NCBI RefSeq assembly: GCF_036625195.1
Contig: NZ_JAZKUG010000001.1
Span: 682,001 to 746,000 of the forward strand
From: Accumulibacter sp.
GTDB taxonomy: Bacteria > Pseudomonadota > Gammaproteobacteria > Burkholderiales > Rhodocyclaceae
Direction of reading: 5' to 3'
DNA length: 64,000 nucleotides
Position 1 is the first letter of the stretch. Each line of letters starts with the position of its first letter. Below are positions 18,330-27,504 of this stretch, one piece after another. The notes under the pieces were generated by a model that did not search any database, was not told the DNA's origin, and saw only the letters and a program-made list of their open reading frames with translations. The position numbers were made by a program, and so were the translations under genes.

Positions 18330-19964
18330 ATGCGCCAGAACCTGCCGGTGACTGATGTCGAGACGATGCTGCCCGAGAACGCGTTCATCTACTCCCGGAC
18401 CGATCTGAAGGGCGTGATCGTCGAAGCCAATGAAGCCTTTGCCAGTGTCAGCGGCTTCGAGCGGCGGGAGATGGTCGGCCAGCCACACAACATCGTGCGT
18501 CACCCCGACATGCCGGTCGAGGCGTTCGCCGACCTCTGGCGCGAGCTGAAGAGTGGTCGCCCCTGGCGTGGCATCGTCAAGAACCGGCGCAAGGACGGCG
18601 GCTTCTACTGGGTGGTGGCGAATGTGTCGCCGGTCCGTGAAGGTGGCCACGTGGTTGGCTATCAGTCGGTGCGCAGCCGGCCGACCCGCGCCGAGATCGA
18701 TGCCACGGCGAGCGCCTACCAGCGCATCCGCCAGGGCGACCCGCGGCTGCGCATCGAGCAGGGCCGCGTGGTGAATCGTCGTGCCGCAAGCATCGCCCGC
18801 CTGCTCTCGCTTCCGGTACAGCTGACGCTGGTCGGCAGCGTCGCGCTGTTCGGTGCGGCGATGCGCCTTGGCGGTACGAGCTTCAGCGGCGGCATACTGG
18901 GTACGCTTCTCGACCTGCTGGCGGTTGCTTCCGTTCTTTATGGCCTGTTCTTCCTCTTCGCCTATGTGCCACGCCTGCATGGCGACCTGCACGGATTCGC
19001 CGAGTGGCTCGAGCAACTGCTCACCAGCGGCAATCTCAGGCAACGAATCGATTCGCCACGCAGCGACCTGATCGGCACCGTCATCCGCCAGACCGACCGC
19101 TTCGTCTCCTCGGTACAGGCGACCGTGCAGGGGATGGCCGACGTCGCGGCGCAGGTCGGCGATGCCACGCGCGATGTCGGACGCGGGGTGCAACAGGTCC
19201 AGGAAGCGACGGGCAAACAGAACGTGGCGACCGCTTCGGCAACCGCCGCGGTCGATGAAGTGACCGCCCTGATCGCCCGCGTTGCCGACAATGCCCGCGC
19301 AACGCAGGCAGTCGCCAGCCAGACAGGCGGCGTTTCGCGCGCCGGAGCCAAGGAGTCCGAGCAGGCCTGTGCGGCGATCGGCTCCCTCGCCGAAACGGTC
19401 CGCCTGTCGGCCGAACAGGTCGAGACGCTCGGCCAGCGATCGACCGAGATCAGCCAGATCACCTCGGTGATCAAGGAGATAGCCGATCAGACCAATCTGC
19501 TGGCGCTGAACGCCGCCATCGAGGCTGCGCGGGCCGGTGAGCAGGGACGGGGCTTCGCCGTGGTGGCCGATGAAGTGCGAAAACTGGCCGAACGCACCGG
19601 CAAGGCGACGCAGCAGATCAGCGACCTGGTCACCGCCATCCACGCTGAAACCACGACCGCGGTCGATGGCATGCGCGCCGGTGCGACGCAGGTTGGCGAG
19701 GGAGTCGAACGGGTCACTTCGTCGAAGGAAATCCTGCAGCGGATCAATGCCGAGATGGACGAGACGATCCGGCGCGTGGAGGAAATCTCGCAAGCCTCGG
19801 TGGGCCAGACCGCCGCGATGTCGCAACTGGCGGAAAACGTCAGGCAGGTATCGGCAATGACCGCCGCCTGCGTCGCGCTCGCCAGCCAGACCGACGTCAT
19901 GGTGGTTGAACTGACGGCGATGGTCGACCGGATGGAGAAGTCGGTCGGCCAGTTCTCACTCTAG
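18330..19964 (+). CDS. PAS-domain methyl-accepting chemotaxis protein (Aer-like)
   Basis: Chemoreceptor of 544 aa built like Aer. An N-terminal cytoplasmic PAS domain (about 15-120) has FASVSGFERREMVGQPHNIV and FYWVVANVSPV, typical of redox or energy-sensing PAS. Two close membrane segments lie at about 155-205. The cytoplasmic signalling domain contains the MCP hairpin tip EIADQTNLLALNAAIEAARA and GRGFAVVADEVRKLAERT. There is no large periplasmic ligand domain. A GGAGG Shine-Dalgarno is present. It follows glnE by 47 bp but is unlikely to be functionally tied to it. Confidence 0.92.
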   Translation: MRQNLPVTDVETMLPENAFIYSRTDLKGVIVEANEAFASVSGFERREMVGQPHNIVRHPDMPVEAFADLWRELKSGRPWRGIVKNRRKDGGFYWVVANVSPVREGGHVVGYQSVRSRPTRAEIDATASAYQRIRQGDPRLRIEQGRVVNRRAASIARLLSLPVQLTLVGSVALFGAAMRLGGTSFSGGILGTLLDLLAVASVLYGLFFLFAYVPRLHGDLHGFAEWLEQLLTSGNLRQRIDSPRSDLIGTVIRQTDRFVSSVQATVQGMADVAAQVGDATRDVGRGVQQVQEATGKQNVATASATAAVDEVTALIARVADNARATQAVASQTGGVSRAGAKESEQACAAIGSLAETVRLSAEQVETLGQRSTEISQITSVIKEIADQTNLLALNAAIEAARAGEQGRGFAVVADEVRKLAERTGKATQQISDLVTAIHAETTTAVDGMRAGATQVGEGVERVTSSKEILQRINAEMDETIRRVEEISQASVGQTAAMSQLAENVRQVSAMTAACVALASQTDVMVVELTAMVDRMEKSVGQFSL

Positions 19965-20282
19965 CAGCTTGGCCGTGCCGCTCGCAGGACCACGCTGACG
20001 GCGGCGACAGCGGTCGCCGGACCGGCGGACCATTGCGCGCAGACGGGACATGCCGGCAACAAGCGCCTCACCGTCGCCCACCAGCACGTCCTCATGCCAG
20101 GCGATGTGGAGAACGACGTTGGGCCGAGGTAGCCCCGGCAGAGCCGAATGCTCGAGAACGCAGCGGCCCAGGGCAGAAAGACCAGACGCTGTGCCAGCAG
20201 CGCCTGCAGACCGGGCGATCGGCCCACATGCACTGGCAGTACCCGCGCGACCGGCTCGCCCGGCCGTGGGCCGGGACACCGT
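19965..20282. other. 318-bp gap; possible gene remnant
   Basis: No confident gene. On the minus strand one frame contains a protein-like stretch (PNVVLHIAWHEDVLVGDGEA, near 20060-20120). A second frame further upstream contains GLQALLAQRLVFLPWAA. Together they could be a frameshifted leftover of a gene end, but I recognise no family and no good start. Confidence 0.25.
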
Positions 20283-21911
20283 TCAGGCGACGCAGCCGGC
20301 GACGGGAAGCCGCAGGACCATGCCCTCGTCGGCTGCGAGGACCAACGGCGAGAGGCCGACCCGTCGTGGCGGAGTCATGGTTGTTGACAGCAGCAGTTCG
20401 GCCGCAGCGCAGGACAGCGGCAACACCGGGCAGCGAGGCTCGGCAGCGAAGTTGAGCAGCACGAGCAGGGCGTTGCCCGGGTCACCGCGCAGGTAGGCGA
20501 AGACGTCCGGCTGCCCGGCGTCGAGAGAACGGTAGGAACCGCTGGCGAGTGCCGGCTCGGCTCGCCGCAGCGTGCTCATGGCGCGGAAGAAGGCGAGCGA
20601 TGAACTCGGGTCACCCAACTGGCGGGCCACGTTGTGCGCGCCGCAATCCGGCGCCAATGGCAACCACGGACGGACCCCGGCAGCCGCAAAGCCGGCATTC
20701 GCCGAGGCATCCCACTGCATCGGCGTGCGCTGCGGGTCGCGGCCGACGAGATGGGCGATTTCCGGCTGCCTGAGCGCCGGCGGGTCCTGCATCAGCGTCA
20801 GGGGCAGCGGCACGTCGAGCATGCCGATCTCGTCGCCGTAGTAGCAGGTCGGCGTACCGCGCAGGGTGAGCAACAGCATGTGCGCGACCCGTGCCTGGCG
20901 CGATCCCACACGACTGGCCAGCCGCTTCTGATCGTGATTGCCGAGCACCCAGTTGGGCCAGGCGTGCCCGGGCAGGGCCGCTTCGTAAGCGTCCACCAGG
21001 CGGCGGACGACGGTGGCCTCCCAGGAGGCACGGATGAGCTGGAAGTTGAACGGCAAATGGCACTCCGCGCCTTGCTCATCACCGTAGTAGCGGACCAAGT
21101 CGGCGTTCGGCAGGTAAAGTTCGCCGATCATCAGGCGGTCGTTCCAGCCGTCGAGGAAGGTCCGCATGCGGCGAATCAGGCCGTGCACCTCAGGCAGGTT
21201 GCCGGTGTGCACATGCAGCAGCCGCTGGTACTCGCGAACCCCGTTCCAGTTCGGGTTCTCCGGTTCGTCACGGAACAGCGGGTCCTTCAGCAGCTCGCCG
21301 ATGACGTCGACGCGGAAGCCGTCGACACCCTTGTCGAGCCAGAAGCGCATGCAGTCCAGGATCGCCGGCAGGACTTCGGGGTGGCGATGGTTCAGTTCCG
21401 GTTGTTGCGGCAGGAATTGGTGCATGTAGTACTGGCCGCTGGCCTCGTCGAAGGTCCAGGCCGGACCGCCGAAGTGGCTCAGCCAGTTGTTCGGCGGGCC
21501 GCCGCCGGGTGCCGGGTCGCGCCAGATGTACCAGGCTCGCCGCGGGTTGTCGCGCGCACTGCGGCTGGCGATGAACCAGGGATGGAGATGCGAGCTGTGG
21601 TTGGGAACCAGATCGAGAAGAAGCCGCATGCCGCGCGCGTGCACCTCGGCGAGCAGGCGGTCGAAGTCGGCCATCGTGCCGAAGAGGGGGTGTATGGCGC
21701 AGTAATCGGCGACGTCGTAACCGAAGTCATGCATTGGCGACGGATAGATCGGCGACAGCCAGAGGATATCGACGTTGAGGCTGTGCAGGTAATCGAGACG
21801 GGCGATGATCCCCGCCAGGTCGCCGACGCCATCGCCATTGCTGTCCTGGAACGAACGCGGGTAGATCTGGTAGATGATGCCGGTCTGCCACCAGCTGGCG
21901 GTAGCGCTCAT
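20283..21911 (-). CDS. GH13 family alpha-glucosidase / alpha-amylase-like hydrolase
   Basis: Glycoside hydrolase of 542 aa with the (beta/alpha)8 barrel of family 13, oligo-1,6-glucosidase/alpha-glucosidase type. Catalytic marks: nucleophile Asp202 in GFRVDVIGEL, acid/base Glu264 in LMIGELYLP, and Asp327 in VLGNHDQKR. Early signatures are GIIYQIYPRSFQDSNGDGVG and LLLDLVPNHSS. There is no signal peptide, so it is probably cytoplasmic and acts on imported or glycogen-derived maltooligosaccharides. The ATG overlaps the stop of the patB-like gene (21908-21911); a longer frame to 22100 is out of register with the family. Confidence 0.9.
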   Translation of the reverse strand: MSATASWWQTGIIYQIYPRSFQDSNGDGVGDLAGIIARLDYLHSLNVDILWLSPIYPSPMHDFGYDVADYCAIHPLFGTMADFDRLLAEVHARGMRLLLDLVPNHSSHLHPWFIASRSARDNPRRAWYIWRDPAPGGGPPNNWLSHFGGPAWTFDEASGQYYMHQFLPQQPELNHRHPEVLPAILDCMRFWLDKGVDGFRVDVIGELLKDPLFRDEPENPNWNGVREYQRLLHVHTGNLPEVHGLIRRMRTFLDGWNDRLMIGELYLPNADLVRYYGDEQGAECHLPFNFQLIRASWEATVVRRLVDAYEAALPGHAWPNWVLGNHDQKRLASRVGSRQARVAHMLLLTLRGTPTCYYGDEIGMLDVPLPLTLMQDPPALRQPEIAHLVGRDPQRTPMQWDASANAGFAAAGVRPWLPLAPDCGAHNVARQLGDPSSSLAFFRAMSTLRRAEPALASGSYRSLDAGQPDVFAYLRGDPGNALLVLLNFAAEPRCPVLPLSCAAAELLLSTTMTPPRRVGLSPLVLAADEGMVLRLPVAGCVA

Positions 21912-23124
21912 GATCGCACGGCGGCCGTGCAGGCGGTGGCCATCCGGTCGAGGGCGGTGGCGAGGGTCTGTCGCGGGCAGCCGAAATTGAGCCGGACCCA
22001 CCCCGCCAGGCCAAACTCGGCGCCGCTCGACAGGCCGACCCCGGCTGCCTCGAAGAAGGCCGCCGGATCGGCGACGGCGAGGCCGCGCGCATCGATCCAC
22101 GCCAGGTAGGTCGCCTCGACATGGCTCATGGCAAGGCCGGGCAATGAGCGGACGGCAGCCTCGACGGTGTCGCGGTTGCGCCGCAGGGTGGCGAGCAGGG
22201 CGCGCTGCCAGTCGTCACAGTCGCGGTAGGCGGCTTCGCAGGCCGCCAGCCCGAGCGCATTGACATGCGGCACGATGCCCCGCATGGCGGCGTTGAAACG
22301 GCGACGCAGTGTAGCGTCGGCGATGACGGCGAAGGCACAGCCGAGGCCGGGAATGTTCCACGTCTTCGATGGTGCCATGAGCGTGATCGTTCGCCGCGCC
22401 ACCTCGTCGTCGAGCATCGCCAACGGCAGGTGCCGGCGGTGCTCGTCAAGGACGAGCCCGCAGTGGATCTCGTCGGAGCAGACGATGAGGTCGTTGCGCA
22501 GGCTGAAGGCTGCGATCCGCTCGAGTTCTTCGCGCTCCCAGGCGCGACCGACCGGGTTGTGCGGATGGCAGAGCAACAGCAGCCGGCTGCTCGGCAGTAC
22601 CGCGTCCTGCAGCGCCGCGAAATCGTACACCCAGCGCTCGTCGACCTGGCACAGCGGCGCCGTCGTCAACCGCCGATCGGACAGGCGCGGCGCGCTGAGG
22701 AACGGCGGATAGACCGGCGTCGCCGTGATCACGTCACCATCGACGGCGCGGCAGGCGACGTTGAGCCCGCTCACCAGGCCGGGCAACCAGAGCAGCCAGT
22801 CTGCCTCGACCTGCCAGCCGTACTCGCGCTGCAGATGGCCGATGACGGCCTCGTGGAGTTCGGGCATCGGTTCGGCGTAACCGAAACAGCCGTGCGCGAC
22901 GCGGCGTTCGAGTGCAGCGATGATCGCCGGCGGCGCGGCGAAATCCATGTCGGCAACCCACAGCGGCAGCACGTCGCGCCCGGCGCGCGGTTCCATTTCA
23001 GCGAGTCGCCGGACGAGCGGTCGATGACCCGCTCGAAGTCGTGAGCCGGCAGATCGGCAGCGCAGCTGCGCACCGTGCGCTGCGGGCGTCGAGCCGGGCC
23101 GTCAGGCGGCGCTTGCTGAACCAT
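21908..23124 (-). CDS. patB: PatB/MalY-type aminotransferase / cystathionine beta-lyase, apparent frameshift
   Basis: Fold-type I PLP enzyme of the PatB/MalY group (C-S lyase on cystathionine, or aminotransferase). The main frame (21908-22996) holds DVLPLWVADMDFA, the PLP-lysine segment MAPSKTWNIPGLG and VCSDEIHCGLVLD. The expected N-terminus (DFERVIDRSSGDSLKWNRAP) lies immediately upstream in another frame, starting at the ATG at 23124, which has GGGAGAG upstream. Adding one G to the GGG run at about 22980 joins the two into a family-like APGRDVLPLWV. This is either an assembly or sequencing indel or a real frameshift; without correction about 30 N-terminal residues are lost. The stop overlaps the GH13 start. 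Confidence 0.8.
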
Positions 23125-23174
23125 GGACACGAGGACTCTCCCGGGAATGATCGATGAGCGGCCGCACCGGCCGG

Positions 23175-24686
23175 CTAGGCAAGAAAGAGCCGGTAGGCCT
23201 CGTTGCCGGTCTCGTCCCAGTGCGCGTAACCGAGCGTGCGCAGGAACTGCCGGAAGTCGCCCATCTCGTCCGGTGGCACCTGCATGCCGACCAGCACGCG
23301 GCCGTAATCGGCGCCGTGGTTGCGATAGTGGAAGAGGCTGATGTTCCATCCGGCACTCATCCGGTTGAGGAAGTTCATCAGTGCTCCCGGTCGCTCGGGG
23401 AACTCGAAGCGGTAGACGATCTCGTTGCTGATCGTCGGCGAGTGACCGCCGACCAGGTGACGGATGTGGCCTTTCGCCATTTCGTCGTCGGTCAGGTCGA
23501 GGGTGGGGTAGCCGTGCTTGCGCAGATGCTGCAACAGGCGTACCGACTCCGCACGCGAAGCAACCTGGATGCCCACGAAGATGTGCGCCTCGCGCTGATC
23601 GTTGTAGCGGTAGTTGAACTCGGTGATGCTGCGGGCACCGATCAGGGCGACGAACTGCTTGTAGGCCCCCGGTCGCTCGGGCAGCGTCACGGCGAAGACC
23701 GCCTCGCGCTGCTCGCCGATCTCCGCCCGTTCGGCGACGAAACGCAGCCGGTCGAAGTTGATGTTGGCGCCCGATGCCGTGGCGACCAGGGTCCTGCCCT
23801 GCAGCCGGTGGCGCGCCGCGTACTCCTTGGCGCCGGCAACTGCCAGCGCGCCGGCTGGCTCGAGCACCGCGCGCGTGTCCTCGAAGACGTCCTTGATCGC
23901 GGCGCAGATGGCGTCGGTATCGACCAGCACCATTTCATCGACGTGGGTCTGACAGAGGCGGAAGGTCTCCTCGCCGACGTACTTGACAGCGGCGCCATCG
24001 GCAAACAGGCCGACGTGCTCGAGCCGGACACGCTTGCCGGCACGCAGGGAGCGCGCCATGGCGTCGGCGTCGACCGCTTCGACGCCGACGATCCGGGTCG
24101 CTGGTCGCAGGCGCTTGACGTAGGCGGCAACTCCCGAGATCAGCCCGCCACCACCGACACAGCAGAAGATGGCGTCGATCGGCTCCGCATGCTGGCGCAG
24201 GATCTCCATGCCGATGGTGCCTTGGCCGGCGATCACCTCCGGATCGTCGAAGGGATGCACGAAGCTCAGGCGCTCGCTCTTCTCGATTGCCTGCGCATGC
24301 GCGTAGGCGTCGTCGTACGACTCACCGGCCAATAGCACTTCGCCACCGCGTTGCCGGACTGCCTCGACCTTGATCTGCGGCGTCGTCGTCGGCATGACGA
24401 TCACTGCCCGGCAGCCCACCCTGGCTGCGGCCAGCGCGACGCCCTGCGCATGGTTGCCTGCCGAAGCGCAGATCACGCCGCGTTGCAGCTTCTCCTTCGA
24501 CAGGTGCACGATCTTGTTGTAGGCGCCACGCAGTTTGAAGGAGAAGACGGGCTGCAGATCCTCGCGCTTGAGCAGCACCCGATTGCCGATGCGTGCCGAC
24601 AGGCCAGGGGCCCGGTCGAGTGGGGTTTCGATCGCCACGTCATAGACGCGGGCGTTGAGGATTCTCTCGAGGTAATCGATGGGCAT
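23175..24686 (-). CDS. ilvA: Threonine ammonia-lyase, biosynthetic (IlvA)
   Basis: PLP enzyme that converts threonine to 2-oxobutanoate, the first step of isoleucine synthesis. It is 503 aa, the long feedback-regulated form. The PLP lysine is Lys51 in SFKLRGAYNK, and the phosphate-binding loop is CCVGGGGLISGVA. Two C-terminal ACT-like regulatory domains (about 327-410 and 420-503) are present (LPERPGAYKQFVALIG and FPERPGALMNFLNRMS), consistent with isoleucine inhibition. The minus-strand neighbour downstream is the patB-like gene, about 50 bp away. Confidence 0.95.
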   Translation of the reverse strand: MPIDYLERILNARVYDVAIETPLDRAPGLSARIGNRVLLKREDLQPVFSFKLRGAYNKIVHLSKEKLQRGVICASAGNHAQGVALAAARVGCRAVIVMPTTTPQIKVEAVRQRGGEVLLAGESYDDAYAHAQAIEKSERLSFVHPFDDPEVIAGQGTIGMEILRQHAEPIDAIFCCVGGGGLISGVAAYVKRLRPATRIVGVEAVDADAMARSLRAGKRVRLEHVGLFADGAAVKYVGEETFRLCQTHVDEMVLVDTDAICAAIKDVFEDTRAVLEPAGALAVAGAKEYAARHRLQGRTLVATASGANINFDRLRFVAERAEIGEQREAVFAVTLPERPGAYKQFVALIGARSITEFNYRYNDQREAHIFVGIQVASRAESVRLLQHLRKHGYPTLDLTDDEMAKGHIRHLVGGHSPTISNEIVYRFEFPERPGALMNFLNRMSAGWNISLFHYRNHGADYGRVLVGMQVPPDEMGDFRQFLRTLGYAHWDETGNEAYRLFLA

Positions 24687-24785
24687 GGCGGCAGGTCGCC
24701 CCAGTGCTTTGCCAAAGGCGCCGATTCTAGCAGGAGAAGGCGGCGAGCAGCCGCTGCCCGCTGGCGCGGCGGTTGCGCGGCCGCT

Positions 24786-25706
24786 TCAGGCCCCGCGATC
24801 GTTGGGCGTCAGCGTGAGCTGCCGCAGGGCGTCGCCCATCGGCAGATGCAGATTGCCACCGTCTGGCGGAATCGGCGAGGTGAACCAACGCTCGTAGATG
24901 CGCGCGAACTCGCCGCTCTGCATCAGGCCGCCCAGTGTCCGATCGACCAGCTTCTTGAACTGCGCGTCGTGGCGACGGAAGGCAATGGCGTAAGGCTCGA
25001 AACCGAAGCGGTCGTCGAGCAACATGAAGCGCTCGCGCTCAACGGCGGCAAGCTGCAGCAACAGGCCACGCAGCGACACGTCGTCGAGCACCAGCGCAGC
25101 GACCTCGCCACGCAGCAGGAGTCGCAGTCCTTCCGCCTGATCACGGCTGCCGCGATGGCTGACTTGCAGTCCCTGGCGGGCGGCTGCCGAAGCCAGGTAG
25201 GCCGCCGCCGTCGTCCCGAAGACGGTCGCCACGGTCTTGCCCTGCAGGTCGGCAAATGAACGGATGCCGGCATCCCTGCTGACCAGCGCCTGGATGCCGG
25301 CAACGAAGATGGTGCTGCTGAAAGCGAGGTCGCGCTGCCGATGTTCGGTGTTGATCGTTGCGCCACAATCGAGGTCGATCGTTCCGGTCTCGAGCATGAT
25401 CTGGCGCGCACCGGGCGTCGTCGGAACCGGCACCACCGCCAGATGCGGCAGGTTCAGCTGCGCCTGGATGGCGTCGGTGACATGACGACAGAGGTCGATC
25501 GCGAAACCGATCGCCTCACCCCCGCCAGCCAGATAGGAGAAGGGGATGGCGGCCTCACGGTAGCCGATATAGACCGCGTTCGCCGCACGAATCTTCGCCA
25601 AGGTCGGCGACGCCGGTCCTTCCTCGGCGCTCGGCGCCGGGACGAGGAGGAACAGGCAGGCGGCAGCGAGCAAGGCGCGGGACAGGCACGCAGCGGCAAC
25701 TCTCAT
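24786..25706 (-). CDS. Periplasmic amino-acid-type solute-binding protein (family 3)
   Basis: Extracellular solute-binding protein of 306 aa, GltI/HisJ-like. The signal peptide (about 1-28) has a hydrophobic core LLAAACLFLLVPAPSA. The mature part has YIGYREAAIPFSYL, IDLDCGATINTEHRQRDLAF (ligand-binding strand and turn) and FADLQGKTVATVFGTTAA. The ATG at 25706 has GGAGG upstream; the frame extends 18 codons further without signal-peptide character. No ABC permease or ATPase is nearby, so it may work with a distant transporter or as a sensor input. Confidence 0.9.
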   Translation of the reverse strand: MRVAAACLSRALLAAACLFLLVPAPSAEEGPASPTLAKIRAANAVYIGYREAAIPFSYLAGGGEAIGFAIDLCRHVTDAIQAQLNLPHLAVVPVPTTPGARQIMLETGTIDLDCGATINTEHRQRDLAFSSTIFVAGIQALVSRDAGIRSFADLQGKTVATVFGTTAAAYLASAAARQGLQVSHRGSRDQAEGLRLLLRGEVAALVLDDVSLRGLLLQLAAVERERFMLLDDRFGFEPYAIAFRRHDAQFKKLVDRTLGGLMQSGEFARIYERWFTSPIPPDGGNLHLPMGDALRQLTLTPNDRGA

Positions 25707-25865
25707 GTCACGACCTCCGTGGTCGGACCGGCCGGCCCGGGCGACGGGCGGCGCGGCCAATGGCGAAACGCGATGCCGCGCGCATGCCGAACCTATTGCC
25801 AGCGTGAGTTGCCGTGGCGGTGCGCGCGGCGGCAGCGACGCCGGTCGTCAGGCGGGCGACCGAGT

Positions 25866-27410
25866 TCACGGCACCGCCGGCCGTGTCGCGGGGAACTGAC
25901 CGGGTACCACCGGCTGGTTGCGAGCGCCGACCAGGCCAGCCGCTGCCCCGTCGCTCAATTCCTTGGCCCTGCGCGCGAGCAGTTCGCGATCGGGCTGGGC
26001 GTAGGTGGGTGCCGCTGGCGGGCAGAGTTGCGCCGGATCGGCCGCCGCCATTTCCTTGGCCGCCGGCGCTTCATCGCCTTCCGCACGTTTCAGGCCGAGC
26101 TTCTCGAGCAGTCGGCCCATGCCGGCGTAGCTGCGCAAATAGGCCAGGGCAAGCTCGATCTCGGCATTGACCTGCGAGCGGCGGGCATCGAAATACTCGT
26201 TCTGGGTGTTGAGCAGGTCGAGCAGTGTGCGCTGGCCAATGTTGAACTGGTCGCGATAGGCGTTGCGCGTCTTCTCGACCAGTTCGACCTGCATGGCGAT
26301 CTGGCCGATCTGGTCGCGCAGGCGGATCGTGTCGTGGAAGGCGATCGACAGCGTCTGCCGGATGTCCCGACAGGCCTTCTCGCGCTGGTCGAGGGCGATG
26401 TTCTTGCGCTCCCGGTACTGGCGGTTGCGCGCCAGGTCCGAGCCGCCGTTGTAGAGATTGTAGTCGAGCCGCATTTCGACGACGCTGTTGTCGCGGGCAT
26501 CGCCGAGGCCCGCGAAGTCACTGAAATGCTCGCTGCGGGCGATCAGGTGCAGTCGCGGCATGAAGGCGGCGCGCTGCTTTTCGAGGTCGTGCTGCGATGC
26601 TTCGACGTTCTCGACCGTCGCCTGCAAGGCCGGGTTGTTCGCCAGTGCCACGACGAGGACGGCCTCGGCGCGATCGGGAAACGAACTCGCAAGATCGGCC
26701 GGGGCAAACATGACTTTCGCCGGCTGCTCGCCAATCAATCGCAGATAGCGCGCCGTCACATCGTGCAGGTTGGCGAGTGCGGTAGTCAGGTTGACATCCG
26801 CCAGAGCCAAGCGGCTGGCGGCCTGATCGACATCGACCCGCTTGCCGACACCCGATTCGGCCCGCAAGCGGAGTTGATCGAGCGCCGCCTGATGCTGGAT
26901 GTAGTTCTCCTCGGCAAGATACACCAGACGACGATGGCGAACGACGTCGAGATAGGCGCGGCCCGCTTCGAGAGCCGTATTCTCCGAGGCATCGAGCAGT
27001 TCGAAGTAACGGACGAGCTTGGCCTTGCCCAGCCTCTTGACCTCGCTGGCGGTGGCGAAACCGTCGAACACCATCTGCCGCAGGTTGATCAGTGCGTAAT
27101 TTCGGCTCCAGGACGTCTCGGCGGCGGGATCGCTTCGCGGCGTCAGCCTCTCACGACCGACGGCCGCCGCGACGTCGACCTGCGGCAGGAAACCGCCGCG
27201 CGCGACGTCGACCTCCTCCCGCCCTTCGCGAAAGGCATGCCAGCGCGCCTGCACCTCGGGGTTCCGCAGCACTGCGATCTGCGCCGCCTCGTGCAGAGAG
27301 ACATGCTCGGGATTCGTTGCACTGGCGGCAGAGGAAGTCATCAGCGGCAGCAGAGCCGCCAGCAGGAATGACACGGGGGGCAGGCTTGAACCCTGTCTCT
27401 TGTTTTTCAT
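25866..27410 (-). CDS. lapE: TolC-family outer membrane channel of the adhesin secretion system (LapE-like)
   Basis: Outer-membrane efflux/secretion protein of 514 aa with a signal peptide (FLLAALLPLMTSSAASA). The two repeated OEP domains carry long coiled helices: LSLHEAAQIAVLRNPEVQ-like opening, VFDGFATASEVKRLGKAK, and in the second half YRDQFNIGQRTLLDLLNTQN with ELALAYLRSYAGMGRLLEKL. It matches the TolC homologues (AggA/LapE) paired with type I secretion of LapA adhesins. It is divergent from lapG with a 94-bp shared promoter region. The ATG at 27410 begins the signal peptide; a longer frame upstream is not real. Confidence 0.9.
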   Translation of the reverse strand: MKNKRQGSSLPPVSFLLAALLPLMTSSAASATNPEHVSLHEAAQIAVLRNPEVQARWHAFREGREEVDVARGGFLPQVDVAAAVGRERLTPRSDPAAETSWSRNYALINLRQMVFDGFATASEVKRLGKAKLVRYFELLDASENTALEAGRAYLDVVRHRRLVYLAEENYIQHQAALDQLRLRAESGVGKRVDVDQAASRLALADVNLTTALANLHDVTARYLRLIGEQPAKVMFAPADLASSFPDRAEAVLVVALANNPALQATVENVEASQHDLEKQRAAFMPRLHLIARSEHFSDFAGLGDARDNSVVEMRLDYNLYNGGSDLARNRQYRERKNIALDQREKACRDIRQTLSIAFHDTIRLRDQIGQIAMQVELVEKTRNAYRDQFNIGQRTLLDLLNTQNEYFDARRSQVNAEIELALAYLRSYAGMGRLLEKLGLKRAEGDEAPAAKEMAAADPAQLCPPAAPTYAQPDRELLARRAKELSDGAAAGLVGARNQPVVPGQFPATRPAVP

Positions 27411-27444
27411 GTCAAAGTGGACCCGAGAGTGTGAGGTTTGCCGC

Positions 27445-27475
27445 ATTATACTCAGCAGTTGGTCCGCGGCGACAA
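27445..27475 (-). promoter_or_regulatory. Candidate promoter for lapE; divergent region shared with lapG
   Basis: Minus strand: a perfect -10 TATAAT (27445-27450) with TTGTCG (27470-27475) 19 bases upstream, a long spacer. On the plus strand the overlapping bases read TATACT (27447-27452), a possible -10 for lapG-lapD, but no clear -35 is seen there. Confidence 0.45.
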
Positions 27476-27504
27476 GGCCGCTCATGCCCCGGGATTGATC
27501 GATC

